A stretch of DNA of 64,000 bases from a virus. Both the position numbers and the translations under genes were made by a program. Location of the stretch: the IMG/VR virus record IMGVR_UViG_3300041411_000080, positions 186,001 to 250,000 of that record; one strand, given 5' to 3'. Below are positions 52,448 through 60,221 of the stretch, in pieces (the stretch's first letter is position 1; each line of letters starts with the position of its first letter). The notes beneath the pieces were generated by a model, which had not been told where the DNA came from, searched no databases, and was given only the letters and a program-made list of their open reading frames with translations.

Positions 52448-53696
52448 TGAACAAACTCGTTACGTCTACTTCGACCTTAACCAGATCAAAGAAAGGGTGA
52501 TTGCGTGGAATCATCAACGCTGTGACTTCACTGTAAACGTCACTAGAGATACCAAGGATCTCATAGTTAACCCCGACCTCGACAGTGTAGTTACTATCAC
52601 GAACACTGATACCGACCCTACTAAAGCCGTTAACGAAGTTATAGAACGGTTCACTGTAAACAGATTCACGTTTCGGCAAGCCGCCCATTTTAATAGGGTA
52701 CTTACGACCATTATATTCGACGAACCAAGAACCGGCTTCATCTGTACTAATGCATACATCTGTGTTTTCGATCATATCAGGTTCTTCTGTTTCTAATTGA
52801 GGTAGGACTGGAATGAATGGTGGTCCGATCTTGCTGATGAGGTCGACGAGTGCATTCGCCCAATACATAATTTCAGGCGAACCTAGCATCGTGAACAGGA
52901 TAACCCGATCAACAGGATTGTTATCTAGATCTAATCCAATGCCGCATGACCACATGTAGAATGGATGGATCAGACGCATTACTTCATAGCGATGCTTACA
53001 TTCTTCTGCGGCTTCGGTATAATCTAGACCTAGCGCATGTGACAACACTGTACTCCATGGATCAGAGTACAACGTCTCTTTTACTGTATCGTAGAACGCA
53101 TCAGCCAATACGTGGAGATCCGTACTGACCTGACCTACTGGCCAGATATTAAGTAGTTCCCGCACTTCGTTCATCAACCACTCCGTACTTTGCTCATACG
53201 TGAGATCACTGTAGCTCATGTGAATGAAGGGCTTGTTGCAGCGTTCCCAGAAATCTCGCCTGAAAGCGTCTTCGCTAGAAAACTTTGCTCGGTTACGGAT
53301 TCGCCATAGATCGAAAGGATGCGGCAAGTGGAACGCACCCATCAACCTTTCGTATTCATCCATACTTCCTATGGGCCCAATGGGTTGATAGCACGCCGAC
53401 ATTATTTTCCAACGGTCGTCTGTCCAACGCATGTTTACTACGTGTGTCCACCATGTTGCGGCAGCCACTCTACTACGACGTTCTTTGGCGTCCAATATGT
53501 CCTCAGCCCTTTGTGCTTCTACCTTCGCTTGGTTCTCCCGCCAGTTGGCCCGAAACTCAAGCAACTTTTTTCTGAAGAACCCGTAAGGCGCCCGGTTCGT
53601 TACACTGGTTAGGTCATCCAAAGCTTCCCGTTCAGCTATGCACAACCTGTCGGGGTTGTGACAAAGACAGACGGTCCGACAGGCTGGTGTGTGCAT
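52440..53696 (-). CDS. Unknown protein, 418 aa, between beta' N-part and small genes
   Basis: The N-terminus carries a His/Cys-rich start (MHTPACRTVCLCHNPDRLC: C6, C10, C12, C19), a possible metal site, then a charged helix (KVEAQRAEDILDAKERRSRV). The C-terminal 110 residues end VTALMIPRNHPFFDLVKV, the same LMIPxxHP motif as the small genes at 49877 and 50820. AAAGGGTAAG precedes the ATG, which stands 3 nt after the RNA polymerase gene, so both are cotranscribed. Function unknown. Confidence 0.55.
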   Translation of the reverse strand: MHTPACRTVCLCHNPDRLCIAEREALDDLTSVTNRAPYGFFRKKLLEFRANWRENQAKVEAQRAEDILDAKERRSRVAAATWWTHVVNMRWTDDRWKIMSACYQPIGPIGSMDEYERLMGAFHLPHPFDLWRIRNRAKFSSEDAFRRDFWERCNKPFIHMSYSDLTYEQSTEWLMNEVRELLNIWPVGQVSTDLHVLADAFYDTVKETLYSDPWSTVLSHALGLDYTEAAEECKHRYEVMRLIHPFYMWSCGIGLDLDNNPVDRVILFTMLGSPEIMYWANALVDLISKIGPPFIPVLPQLETEEPDMIENTDVCISTDEAGSWFVEYNGRKYPIKMGGLPKRESVYSEPFYNFVNGFSRVGISVRDSNYTVEVGVNYEILGISSDVYSEVTALMIPRNHPFFDLVKVEVDVTSLFNG

Positions 53697-53699
53697 AAC

Positions 53700-55160
53700 T
53701 TACCCTTTTAACCAATCTTCAAGTGAAGGGAGATAATCTTCGTGAACATAGTTAACCACAGTTTCCACTACAGGACCTTGCAGTTCTAGGTTACCGGAGA
53801 TCTGGTGTGGGTCGTCAGTACTGAGTACCCAAGTGTGTGGAGCAATACGGTCAGTCGCATCTGCCAGATAGTTGTCTGGAAGCAGAGTCAAGTTCAGTTG
53901 GTCGCCATCGAAGTCAGCGTTAGGAGACTTCAAGCACAACACCGACATACTGATCGAGTTATCACGCAAGTCAGTTTTGATCTTGGTGATAAAGAACTGT
54001 TGAGTCGAACCACGTTGCAAGGTTGGGTTACGGTGGAACGTACAGGCAGGACCTTTATACTTCGCTTCTGCGATCAGCTCTTGAAACAACTCATCCAAGA
54101 TGGGGTTGTATTGTAGAACGTGTTCGTAGATGAAGCTTTGGGCCTTACGCGTAGGCATCCGATACTTACGCTTGAGCTTGTTGATCAGGTGATACTTAAA
54201 CAGTTGACATGCAATGCCCCAAGGGATATGCAGTTCATCATAATCGTGCGGATCACTGATCGAGGTAATTACACCACGAGCAGTCAAGTTCAAACGACCA
54301 CCCAGAACGTGACGTCGACACAACCCAGGCTTCTGTGCAATACGCGACTTAGCCAGAGTCTTGTGATACAACGAATAGTTCTTCAGGGACTCTGCAACCC
54401 GATTCTGGACAACGATCGGCTTGATTGGGATTGGGCTACTACTAATGGAACAGAACGTCAGTACCGCTTCGATAGCCGGTCCAATAGGTTCATCCATGTA
54501 GTTACCGCTGGTAGTGGATTCCACCACGAAGCAGAGTTTGGATGGGATAGGAATATGTCGTGGAAACATCTTCCCTTTATTCTGCTGGATGAATTCGTTC
54601 ATCTCAGTTTTGTTATTGTTGATGATGTTAGCATCTAACAAGAACTGGAAGATCTCATCGAAGTTCTGAACGAAGTTGTTCAGACCACGAGGGAAGTTCT
54701 TCTGAAGCATTTTGTCAAGCTTACGTTTAGTCTCTTTGGAACTGATCGAGTTATAATCGTAACTATAACTGGTGTTCGTTAGATACTCAAGGAAATCGAA
54801 TTCCTTCATCGTCATGTAGTTAGACAGCATAATCCAGAGTTGTGGACAGATCAAACGATCTACCCCTTCTGGTGCTCGAATCCACATAGACGGAACGATT
54901 GGACGGTTACTGGTGGATACTACAGGACTACCGCAGTTCTCACAGATCACACCCAGTTTGTGTGCATCCGTAATATGGTCACAATCACAAGCAGCAGAGT
55001 TCTCTACTGCATCCGCATCCTGATAGTGCGAATAGAAGTGACGTTGGAACGCTTCTTTACCTTCTGCTGTACTGGTATTAAAGTCATTGGCATAAACCAG
55101 CTTGCCTTTGAAGTTGTCATGCACCACGTCTAAATCGACAATGGACAGATGTAGACCCAT
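53700..55160 (-). CDS. RNA polymerase beta' N-terminal part, non-virion type (phiKZ gp55-like), 486 aa
   Basis: SPNADFDGDQLNL near residue 418 is the catalytic motif that holds the Mg2+ ions in all multisubunit RNA polymerases. LGGRLNLTARGVITS (about 300) matches bacterial LGKRVDYSGRSVIVV, and RNPTLQRGSTQQF matches RAPTLHRLGIQAF. CDCDHITDAHKLGVICENCG (about 58-77) is a zinc-ribbon-like cluster. The C-terminal half of beta' is the separate gene at 35499. Together with the beta parts it transcribes phage DNA inside the nucleus. It is smaller than bacterial beta' N-regions because most insertions are missing. GAGGTTTCTTA precedes the ATG. Confidence 0.9.
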   Translation of the reverse strand: MGLHLSIVDLDVVHDNFKGKLVYANDFNTSTAEGKEAFQRHFYSHYQDADAVENSAACDCDHITDAHKLGVICENCGSPVVSTSNRPIVPSMWIRAPEGVDRLICPQLWIMLSNYMTMKEFDFLEYLTNTSYSYDYNSISSKETKRKLDKMLQKNFPRGLNNFVQNFDEIFQFLLDANIINNNKTEMNEFIQQNKGKMFPRHIPIPSKLCFVVESTTSGNYMDEPIGPAIEAVLTFCSISSSPIPIKPIVVQNRVAESLKNYSLYHKTLAKSRIAQKPGLCRRHVLGGRLNLTARGVITSISDPHDYDELHIPWGIACQLFKYHLINKLKRKYRMPTRKAQSFIYEHVLQYNPILDELFQELIAEAKYKGPACTFHRNPTLQRGSTQQFFITKIKTDLRDNSISMSVLCLKSPNADFDGDQLNLTLLPDNYLADATDRIAPHTWVLSTDDPHQISGNLELQGPVVETVVNYVHEDYLPSLEDWLKG

Positions 55161-55202
55161 TAAGAAACCTCATCACCAAAAGACAAAAAAGGAATAACTA
55201 AG

Positions 55203-55220
55203 CTGCTCCCGAAGGAGCAG
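55203..55220 (-). terminator. Hairpin in the ChmA - beta' gap (proximal)
   Basis: CTGCTCC and GGAGCAG pair around CGAA, 43 nt before the beta' start. It follows on the minus strand from the ChmA terminator; a T-rich stretch (CCTTTTTTGTC) comes 9 nt later. With the hairpin at 55355 it makes a double stop between ChmA and polymerase. Apart from these, the 246-nt gap shows no convincing gene. Confidence 0.65.
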
Positions 55221-55354
55221 CCCAGTATTCTTTAGTCGATCATCACGCTCCATCTGGCCAGTACCGGTTGCTTGGAGTTTTACAGCCACATCTATTTATC
55301 CAGTATTTAGGTTAGACATGACTGGGTCTTTGTGAAGACCGTAGTTTGAGTGAT

Positions 55355-55376
55355 CCCAACCACCGAGATGGTTGGG
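55355..55376 (-). terminator. Hairpin terminator after chmA
   Basis: CCCAACCA and TGGTTGGG pair around a 6-nt loop, about 30 nt past the ChmA stop. GACGGCATAA precedes the stem on the minus strand, i.e. the TTATGCCGTC tail faces the plus strand. Confidence 0.7.
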
Positions 55377-55406
55377 TTATGCCGTCACTCGTCTAGCACT
55401 CGACTA

Positions 55407-57302
55407 TTAGTAGAAGCTACCAACGCTCGAGTTGTACTGAGGACCGTAGCCTTGTTGCTGACCACCGTACTGTTGTACTTGTGCGGTACCACCAACCTGG
55501 AACTGGTTGATTACCGAGTTACCGGTGAAGCGCTGACCCGAGTTCAGTACCGAAGTGTTGTCCATGGTTACGGACAGGCCAACTGCTACGATAGCAGCGT
55601 CCAGTGCTTCGATGAACTTAGGGTTGAAGGTGCAACGTTCGGCTTTGCCAGTGTAGGTAACAGTGCTACCCAGGTACTGACGGTCGAAGTTACGGCTCTG
55701 CTTAGCACGCTGATCCGGGTGGATGTTGGTGTTCTGCTGCGAACCGTAGTAAGCCCACCATTCGTTCAGGTTACCTTCCGATGCGTTCAGGGCACCGAGG
55801 TTGTCCAGTTCACGACGGTCACGCTTCTCGCCATCTTCGTCGAGGTAGTGACCCAGATCGATAGTCTGACCAGTCTTAACCAGAATCGGCTGAGTGGTGT
55901 AGTCGAAGAACTTACCGAAGTCTACGCCCAGCAGGTTGGTGATCTGACGAACTGCGGTTGCTACTGCTTTCTGTTGGTTCTCACCACCAGCAGCGTCCAA
56001 CAGCATGCCATCGATCGGACCGTTCTCACCCAGACGGTTGAGGTCGATCTGGAACACTGGCTTGTCTTTGATCATGCTTACGGTCAGCATGCCGAACTGA
56101 GCATCGTCGAACGATGCAGCCTTGGTGTCGATCTTGTTCTGAAGCTGCGACAGCCAGCCCAGAGCACCGATATCACGCAGGTCTTTAGCCTTACCAGTTT
56201 GTGGCAGGAATGGACGAGCCCAAGCGTGACCGTGAGTTGCACGGTATGCGTTAGACAGAGCCAACCAGTACATTTCTGGAGTGTTGGCCTGAATGCCATC
56301 AGCGTTACGTACGTCGGTGATTACGACAGCAGCGGTGCACGGTGGAACCGGCTGACCTACTTGCTGACCTGCACCGAAGAAGTTGCTCTGTTGAGCTTGC
56401 TGCTGGTACTCGAGGTTGGTGAACATCGACACTTGGTTCAGCTTGACGTCAGTCTCGTAGAACTCGTTGTCCTGCTGTTGGCCTTGACGACGAACACGCT
56501 GCATGCCTACAACCACGTCGGAACGGATTGGGTTACCCAGAGTATCGGTAACGGTCAGGTCACGGGTGTCGATCTTGGCAGCCAGAGTTTCTTCTTGGCC
56601 TTTCAGCATGCTGATGGTGAATGGCTTCTCACCGCTACGACGTTGCAGGTGATCTTCACAGGCGTTAACCGATTTGATCAGCAGAGCACGCAGTTGCAGT
56701 TCGGAATCCTTCAGGACCAGATCAGCAGGGATTGGGAAAGCACCAGCCAGAACGACTTCAGCGTTAGGCTTGCTCAGAGCAGCTTGCACGTAGGCAACCA
56801 GCTTACCGTGGTACTTCTTGCTGAATACGTCACCAACCGAAACTTCGGTTTCGATGACTTCTTGATGCATGCCGTTTTGCAGAGTGATCTTGCGGGTCGG
56901 CAGTTCGATCGATGCGTTCGGCATGATCAGAGGACGGATCACGATCAGAGCCTTACCGTTGATGGTGGCTGCTTTAGCGATGATCAGCGAGGACCAACCC
57001 ACTTGGTTTTGGTCACGGTCGAAACGCAGAATGCTGAAGTCGTCCTTCAGGTCTTGCGATTCTACAGCCTGAGCTTTCAGGCGGTTGAAGAGTTGCAGTG
57101 CTTCGCTCGAACGAGCGTCGCCACCTTGAGTCTTACCGGAACGCTCGAAGTTCGAGTTCAGGTCACGACCAGCGAATTGGTTTTGTTGCACTTGTGGTTG
57201 TTCCATTTGAGGCGCCTGCGTTTGTGGTGGTGCTTGGGTAACTGGAGCTTGTTGAACTGGTGCTTGAGTTTGGGTGGCACCGGTGTCTTTGTCACGAATC
57301 AT
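55407..57302 (-). CDS. chmA: ChmA (chimallin), phage nucleus shell protein, 631 aa
   Basis: The length of 631 residues equals, as I recall, that of the 201phi2-1 nucleus shell protein gp105. A Gln/Pro-rich disordered N-terminus (about 1-42) is followed by a short segment (NQFAGRDLNSNFERSG) suited to act as the N-terminal strap, then two globular domains (about 65-230 and 245-580) and a Gln/Gly/Tyr-rich tail (QQQGYGPQYNSSVGSFY). ChmA assembles into the single-layer lattice that encloses replicating phage DNA and excludes host nucleases. The adjacent non-virion beta' gene fits the phiKZ order 54-55. AAAGGAAAG precedes the ATG, and a 35-nt early-promoter element lies about 67 nt upstream. The gene looks more G+C-rich and codon-biased than its neighbours, as expected for very high expression. 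Confidence 0.85.
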   Translation of the reverse strand: MIRDKDTGATQTQAPVQQAPVTQAPPQTQAPQMEQPQVQQNQFAGRDLNSNFERSGKTQGGDARSSEALQLFNRLKAQAVESQDLKDDFSILRFDRDQNQVGWSSLIIAKAATINGKALIVIRPLIMPNASIELPTRKITLQNGMHQEVIETEVSVGDVFSKKYHGKLVAYVQAALSKPNAEVVLAGAFPIPADLVLKDSELQLRALLIKSVNACEDHLQRRSGEKPFTISMLKGQEETLAAKIDTRDLTVTDTLGNPIRSDVVVGMQRVRRQGQQQDNEFYETDVKLNQVSMFTNLEYQQQAQQSNFFGAGQQVGQPVPPCTAAVVITDVRNADGIQANTPEMYWLALSNAYRATHGHAWARPFLPQTGKAKDLRDIGALGWLSQLQNKIDTKAASFDDAQFGMLTVSMIKDKPVFQIDLNRLGENGPIDGMLLDAAGGENQQKAVATAVRQITNLLGVDFGKFFDYTTQPILVKTGQTIDLGHYLDEDGEKRDRRELDNLGALNASEGNLNEWWAYYGSQQNTNIHPDQRAKQSRNFDRQYLGSTVTYTGKAERCTFNPKFIEALDAAIVAVGLSVTMDNTSVLNSGQRFTGNSVINQFQVGGTAQVQQYGGQQQGYGPQYNSSVGSFY

Positions 57303-57368
57303 GATTCTTTCCTTTAGCGATTACGATTAACTTGATCAAGTTATGCGATTGGATCTGGGTTTCAGATT

Positions 57369-57403
57369 CACGTGTATGATATAAATCTGAACTTTTTTCT
57401 ATT
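57369..57403 (-). promoter_or_regulatory. 35-nt early-promoter-like element before chmA
   Basis: It is identical at 34 of 35 positions to 45389-45423. The minus strand reads AATAGAAAAAAGTTCAGATT then TATATCATAC. Two small hairpins lie upstream (57426-57444 with ACAGGC/GCCTGT arms; 57451-57468 with AACACT/AGTGTT arms), perhaps ending the preceding transcript. Confidence 0.72.
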
Positions 57404-57494
57404 AACGACGTTATAGACCTGAGCGACAGGCTATATTTGCCTGTGGGTGCAACACTGTAATTAGTGTTACATATGATACTACAAAAAGTATTCC

Positions 57495-57659
57495 TTAACT
57501 GGAAACCTTTTGCTTAACCTTTATCTGTTGAATGGTTCCGCGTTGTAAACGCTTGAACAGTCGACGTGCTGCATCATGGGTATGCTCAGCTTCTGGATAA
57601 ACACCGCCATGAAAGAAGTAACCTGTGTTAGCCACAACTTTAAAGAGATAGGATTCCAT
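57495..57659 (-). CDS. MESxLFK-family small protein, 54 aa
   Basis: The start is taken at 57659 (MESYLFKVVANTGYFFHGGV) with GAGGCGACCA upstream; the longer open frame lacks this. It is a paralog of the 57-aa gene at 58249: both read MES-[YF]-LFK, then T-[GH]-[YG]-F, GG, an AA-x-RL helix, and RG-[TS]-I-x2-IKV at the end. It lies directly upstream of the ChmA promoter region. Function unknown. Confidence 0.6.
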   Translation of the reverse strand: MESYLFKVVANTGYFFHGGVYPEAEHTHDAARRLFKRLQRGTIQQIKVKQKVSS

Positions 57660-57744
57660 TGGTCGCCTCATCAGGGAATAAGTTAAGGGTGGACAATCCA
57701 ATGACGGCATTGTCCTGTATTAAATATCACGCACAGGTATTTCT

Positions 57745-58059
57745 TTATTTCAGTGCACTGTACAACTTGTAGAAAGCGATCTCTTGTTCTAGTCGTGCGA
57801 TCTGAGCTTCTACATAAGGACGACACATCTGACCCTTCTTGGAGAGGTCTGCTTCGATCTTGTCACATTCGTCTGGCCACTTAGCTAACGACACCTTAAT
57901 CCCTTCAGGACCTTTCCAGTGGAGCGTTAGCAGGGTCTCGAAGAACTTACCGTTATCATGATGACTGATACTCAAGATACGACCGGGTAACCCATTAGCA
58001 CTGGTCAACCAATCTTCAGTATTCTGAAGTTGCTCGAATGGGATCTCACTTAATTTCAT
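57745..58059 (-). CDS. Unknown protein, 104 aa
   Basis: MKLSEIPFEQLQNTEDWLTS opens a small soluble protein; the second half is a charged coiled coil (LSKKGQMCRPYVEAQIARLEQEIA is its centre, abridged EAQIARLEQEIAFYKLY). GAGAACATTC precedes the ATG, and the start overlaps the preceding gene by 15 nt. Family not recognised. Confidence 0.55.
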   Translation of the reverse strand: MKLSEIPFEQLQNTEDWLTSANGLPGRILSISHHDNGKFFETLLTLHWKGPEGIKVSLAKWPDECDKIEADLSKKGQMCRPYVEAQIARLEQEIAFYKLYSALK

Positions 58060-58249
58060 GAATGTTCTCAGGTGTGATCACTTTAAAGGTGGGTTCCATA
58101 CCCGTCTGACCGAAACATTGGTTACGGCTTGGACGGTGTTGTTTCTGGATATCGTCGTGATGTTTCTGGTACATGGCTACCCGATGACTGGATACCTGAA
58201 ATGCTTCCACTGGGAACTCTACCAGTGCTCTGATGAATTCAGCTGACAT
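58046..58249 (-). CDS. Unknown small protein, 67 aa
   Basis: A His/Gln-rich sequence (YQKHHDDIQKQHRPSRNQCF) in a soluble protein. GGGGGTTTCTA precedes the ATG, which shares one base with the stop of the 57-aa gene (TAATG). It is the second gene of a coupled series 58422-57745. Function unknown. Confidence 0.5.
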   Translation of the reverse strand: MSAEFIRALVEFPVEAFQVSSHRVAMYQKHHDDIQKQHRPSRNQCFGQTGMEPTFKVITPENIHEIK

Positions 58250-58422
58250 TAGAAACCCCCACGATTGATACGAGCCACCTTAATCGAGACAATGCTACCG
58301 CGATGCATTCTAACCATCAGACGATCAGCTGCTTCCACGATAGTTTTAGGACACGTGAACAGTTGAGATCCACCGAGAGAGAACCCGTGAGTAACGCTAG
58401 CTTTAAACAGAAATGATTCCAT
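58249..58422 (-). CDS. MESxLFK-family small protein, 57 aa
   Basis: The ATG at 58422 is preceded by GGAGATTCATA; the upstream Met at 58464 would lie in the promoter element. MESFLFKASVTHGFSLGGSQ and RMHRGSIVSIKVARINRGGF align along their length with the 54-aa gene at 57495, so the two arose by duplication, with two unrelated genes between them. Function unknown. Confidence 0.6.
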   Translation of the reverse strand: MESFLFKASVTHGFSLGGSQLFTCPKTIVEAADRLMVRMHRGSIVSIKVARINRGGF

Positions 58423-58445
58423 TATGAATCTCCAGTTATTGTACA

Positions 58446-58475
58446 ACCATGATATAAATCTCAAATAAATTCTGT
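58446..58475 (-). promoter_or_regulatory. Early-promoter-like element, weak copy
   Basis: The minus strand reads CAACAGAATTTATTTGAGAT then TTATATCATG. It has the closest match to the TATATCAT end of the 35-nt pair among the weak copies. It lies 24 nt before the 57-aa gene. Confidence 0.55.
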
Positions 58476-58552
58476 TGCCCTTATAAAGGAAGGGAATGAT
58501 ATATACTGACTAGGCCCATTCTATAGTTTTAACAATTTATAGGGACAACCAA

Positions 58553-59638
58553 ATGTACGCACTCTTCAGGGATCAGCCTAACAGGAAACTGGGGCAAGCA
58601 CTCGATCCTAACCTCGCTTACGTACGACGTACGTTTAAGACTTTGATACACGATGTTAAACAGTACTACCGAAAAGCTCCTAAGTACGTTGACTCTAAGA
58701 ACATGATTGCGCTGATCATTCAACAGTACGTTATCAATACGAAGGTTGATGATAATGAATGGATTAACCAAGTAGAGCGTTGGTCACGAGGTTTCCTAAA
58801 AGACTTCGGTATTACCACGCCTATTAATAAAGGACGCATTCATCCAAAGGGTGTAACCTTAGGACCACAATCTGAAGAAGTTGTTATTGCGAGTTATGAG
58901 AAGTTTGATACAGTAGGTCTTGGTAAACGTTGGCGGGAGCTTACTCCGGTTAAGTATCTTTACCATACTCGTACCGACTGTACGCTTCCCATTATGAACA
59001 ACTCAACTCCGGGTCGTGCATTCGGTGTGATCAGTATTAACATTCCAATGCTGATGGTCCAATACCGTTACTGGCGTAGATGGCAGGAATCCTTAGGGGT
59101 TATCCAATTCGAGAACGCTTATCGCTTTGTGGGTAGTTTCGTATTACCTAACATGATCGACAGCTTCTTGGACATTGCCTTCTTTAATAGACTGGATCGT
59201 CAGTCTCAAAGTATCCCTACTCCGACCTTCCCTGTGTCTCATCCTTTCTATTTAACTGACCTGACTCCTAAGTTGGTAAGACTGGAAGAGTTCATTAACT
59301 TCGAAGCTATCCTTAAAGGGATTGAAGTTGAAGGCTTAGCAGCGATTGTTCCTATGCTCGTAGAGTCCAATCTATTCGAGACTCTTAAACTCCCACGTGA
59401 ACCTGTGACTTATCAGAACCAGTGGGCTATTACCTTAGCGAGGTTACCGGCAATTCGATACCTGTGCCGTATGGTCCTACGCAATCATGGTTACGACGCG
59501 TCTCAATTGAACGCTATCATGATTGACTTGATTGAAGGTTCAAACGATCAGATCTTCAACGCGATGGGCAATACCGAATATGTGAAGCAGTTCCGCAAAC
59601 AGATTCAAGAGTTGATCCGTGAACTAAAAGAAAAATGA
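58553..59638 (+). CDS. Unknown protein, 361 aa
   Basis: A basic soluble protein (MYALFRDQPNRKLGQALDPN; VEGLAAIVPMLVESNLFETL) with helical C-terminal half ending QIQELIRELKEK. AGGGACAACCAA precedes the ATG; the AT-rich stretch GATATATACTGAC at 58499-58511 may be its promoter. It is the only plus-strand gene in the last 20 kb and has its own terminator, so it is an independent unit. No motif recognised; replication or nucleus-related roles are possible but unsupported. Confidence 0.6.
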   Translation: MYALFRDQPNRKLGQALDPNLAYVRRTFKTLIHDVKQYYRKAPKYVDSKNMIALIIQQYVINTKVDDNEWINQVERWSRGFLKDFGITTPINKGRIHPKGVTLGPQSEEVVIASYEKFDTVGLGKRWRELTPVKYLYHTRTDCTLPIMNNSTPGRAFGVISINIPMLMVQYRYWRRWQESLGVIQFENAYRFVGSFVLPNMIDSFLDIAFFNRLDRQSQSIPTPTFPVSHPFYLTDLTPKLVRLEEFINFEAILKGIEVEGLAAIVPMLVESNLFETLKLPREPVTYQNQWAITLARLPAIRYLCRMVLRNHGYDASQLNAIMIDLIEGSNDQIFNAMGNTEYVKQFRKQIQELIRELKEK

Positions 59639-59644
59639 CATAAA

Positions 59645-59666
59645 GCCCCCTCCAATTGGAGGGGGC
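59645..59666. terminator. Bidirectional hairpin between convergent genes
   Basis: GCCCCCTCC and GGAGGGGGC form a 9-bp stem around AATT, followed by ATATGCCGTC. It stands between the stops at 59638 (plus) and 59675 (minus) and is the closest relative of the hairpin at 32579. Confidence 0.85.
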
Positions 59667-59674
59667 ATATGCCG

Positions 59675-60052
59675 TCAACGTTGGTGGTAAATAAGTACGC
59701 CTTCCTTACTTGGATTAGTTCGTGTATCCAACCCGATCAACTCAATGGTCCAATGGCTATCGCGATAAGAAACCGAATCCAATTTAAACTTTTCAACTAC
59801 GATCGCATAAACATCATCTTCCGATCGAGCAGCTACCATGAGTTCCATATAGCAGTCCCAGTCAAGCAGCTCATAACCTTCGAACGATTCCTCTGGATCA
59901 TCGCTAGGCACACCAAGTGAACTTACGTGCCAGATGAAGTTTCCGGTGTGGGTGGTATTACTGTCTGGATCACCGATCCGAACGAATTCGACCGAATGAT
60001 CGTTGCGCAGGTTAAACTTTTTAGAGTTACTGAAATCAATTGCCGACATCAT
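59675..60052 (-). CDS. Tandem-array small protein, member 1, 125 aa
   Basis: It contains the array pattern: beta-rich N-half with NFIWHVSS, then MELMVAARSEDDVYAIVVEK and WTIELIGLDTRTNPSKEGVL. The pattern (hydrophobic-[SA]-A-x5-A, then a strand, G-x-D, P-x-[RK], VLI) recurs in the genes at 60222, 60566, 60891 and 61427. It is the most diverged member. Its ATG overlaps the stop of the 52-aa gene. Function unknown. Confidence 0.55.
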   Translation of the reverse strand: MMSAIDFSNSKKFNLRNDHSVEFVRIGDPDSNTTHTGNFIWHVSSLGVPSDDPEESFEGYELLDWDCYMELMVAARSEDDVYAIVVEKFKLDSVSYRDSHWTIELIGLDTRTNPSKEGVLIYHQR

Positions 60053-60210
60053 TATTTCCCGATCAGAGTAGTCTCAAGTTTATCTGCTACTTCACGAAGT
60101 TTCTTAACGAACTCCTCGCGCTCTTTGGTGTTATGGATGATCTCGCTTCCATTACGACCGATATCTTGATAGATACCCCATACCTCGTCACTTACATCAA
60201 CCTTTTCCAT
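60052..60210 (-). CDS. Small helical protein, 52 aa
   Basis: This gene is easily overlooked because of its size: MEKVDVSDEVWGIYQDIGRN then a charged helix EREEFVKKLREVADKLETTL. AAAGAGAGTGCT precedes the ATG at 60210. The stop shares one base with the next ATG (TAATG), so it fills the gap between two array members exactly. Unknown function. Confidence 0.6.
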   Translation of the reverse strand: MEKVDVSDEVWGIYQDIGRNGSEIIHNTKEREEFVKKLREVADKLETTLIGK

Positions 60211-60221
60211 AGCACTCTCTT

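Noticed and set aside
55221-55354. Small gene or tRNA in the ChmA - beta' gap
   Set aside because: Only frames of 7-26 codons without binding sites are seen, and no cloverleaf with a T-loop GTTCRA motif is apparent.
55350-57317. 655-aa open frame on the plus strand opposite chmA
   Set aside because: It is the complement shadow of a codon-biased gene; its sequence is rich in Val, Leu, Thr and Arg without domains and has no binding site. ChmA on the minus strand explains the region.
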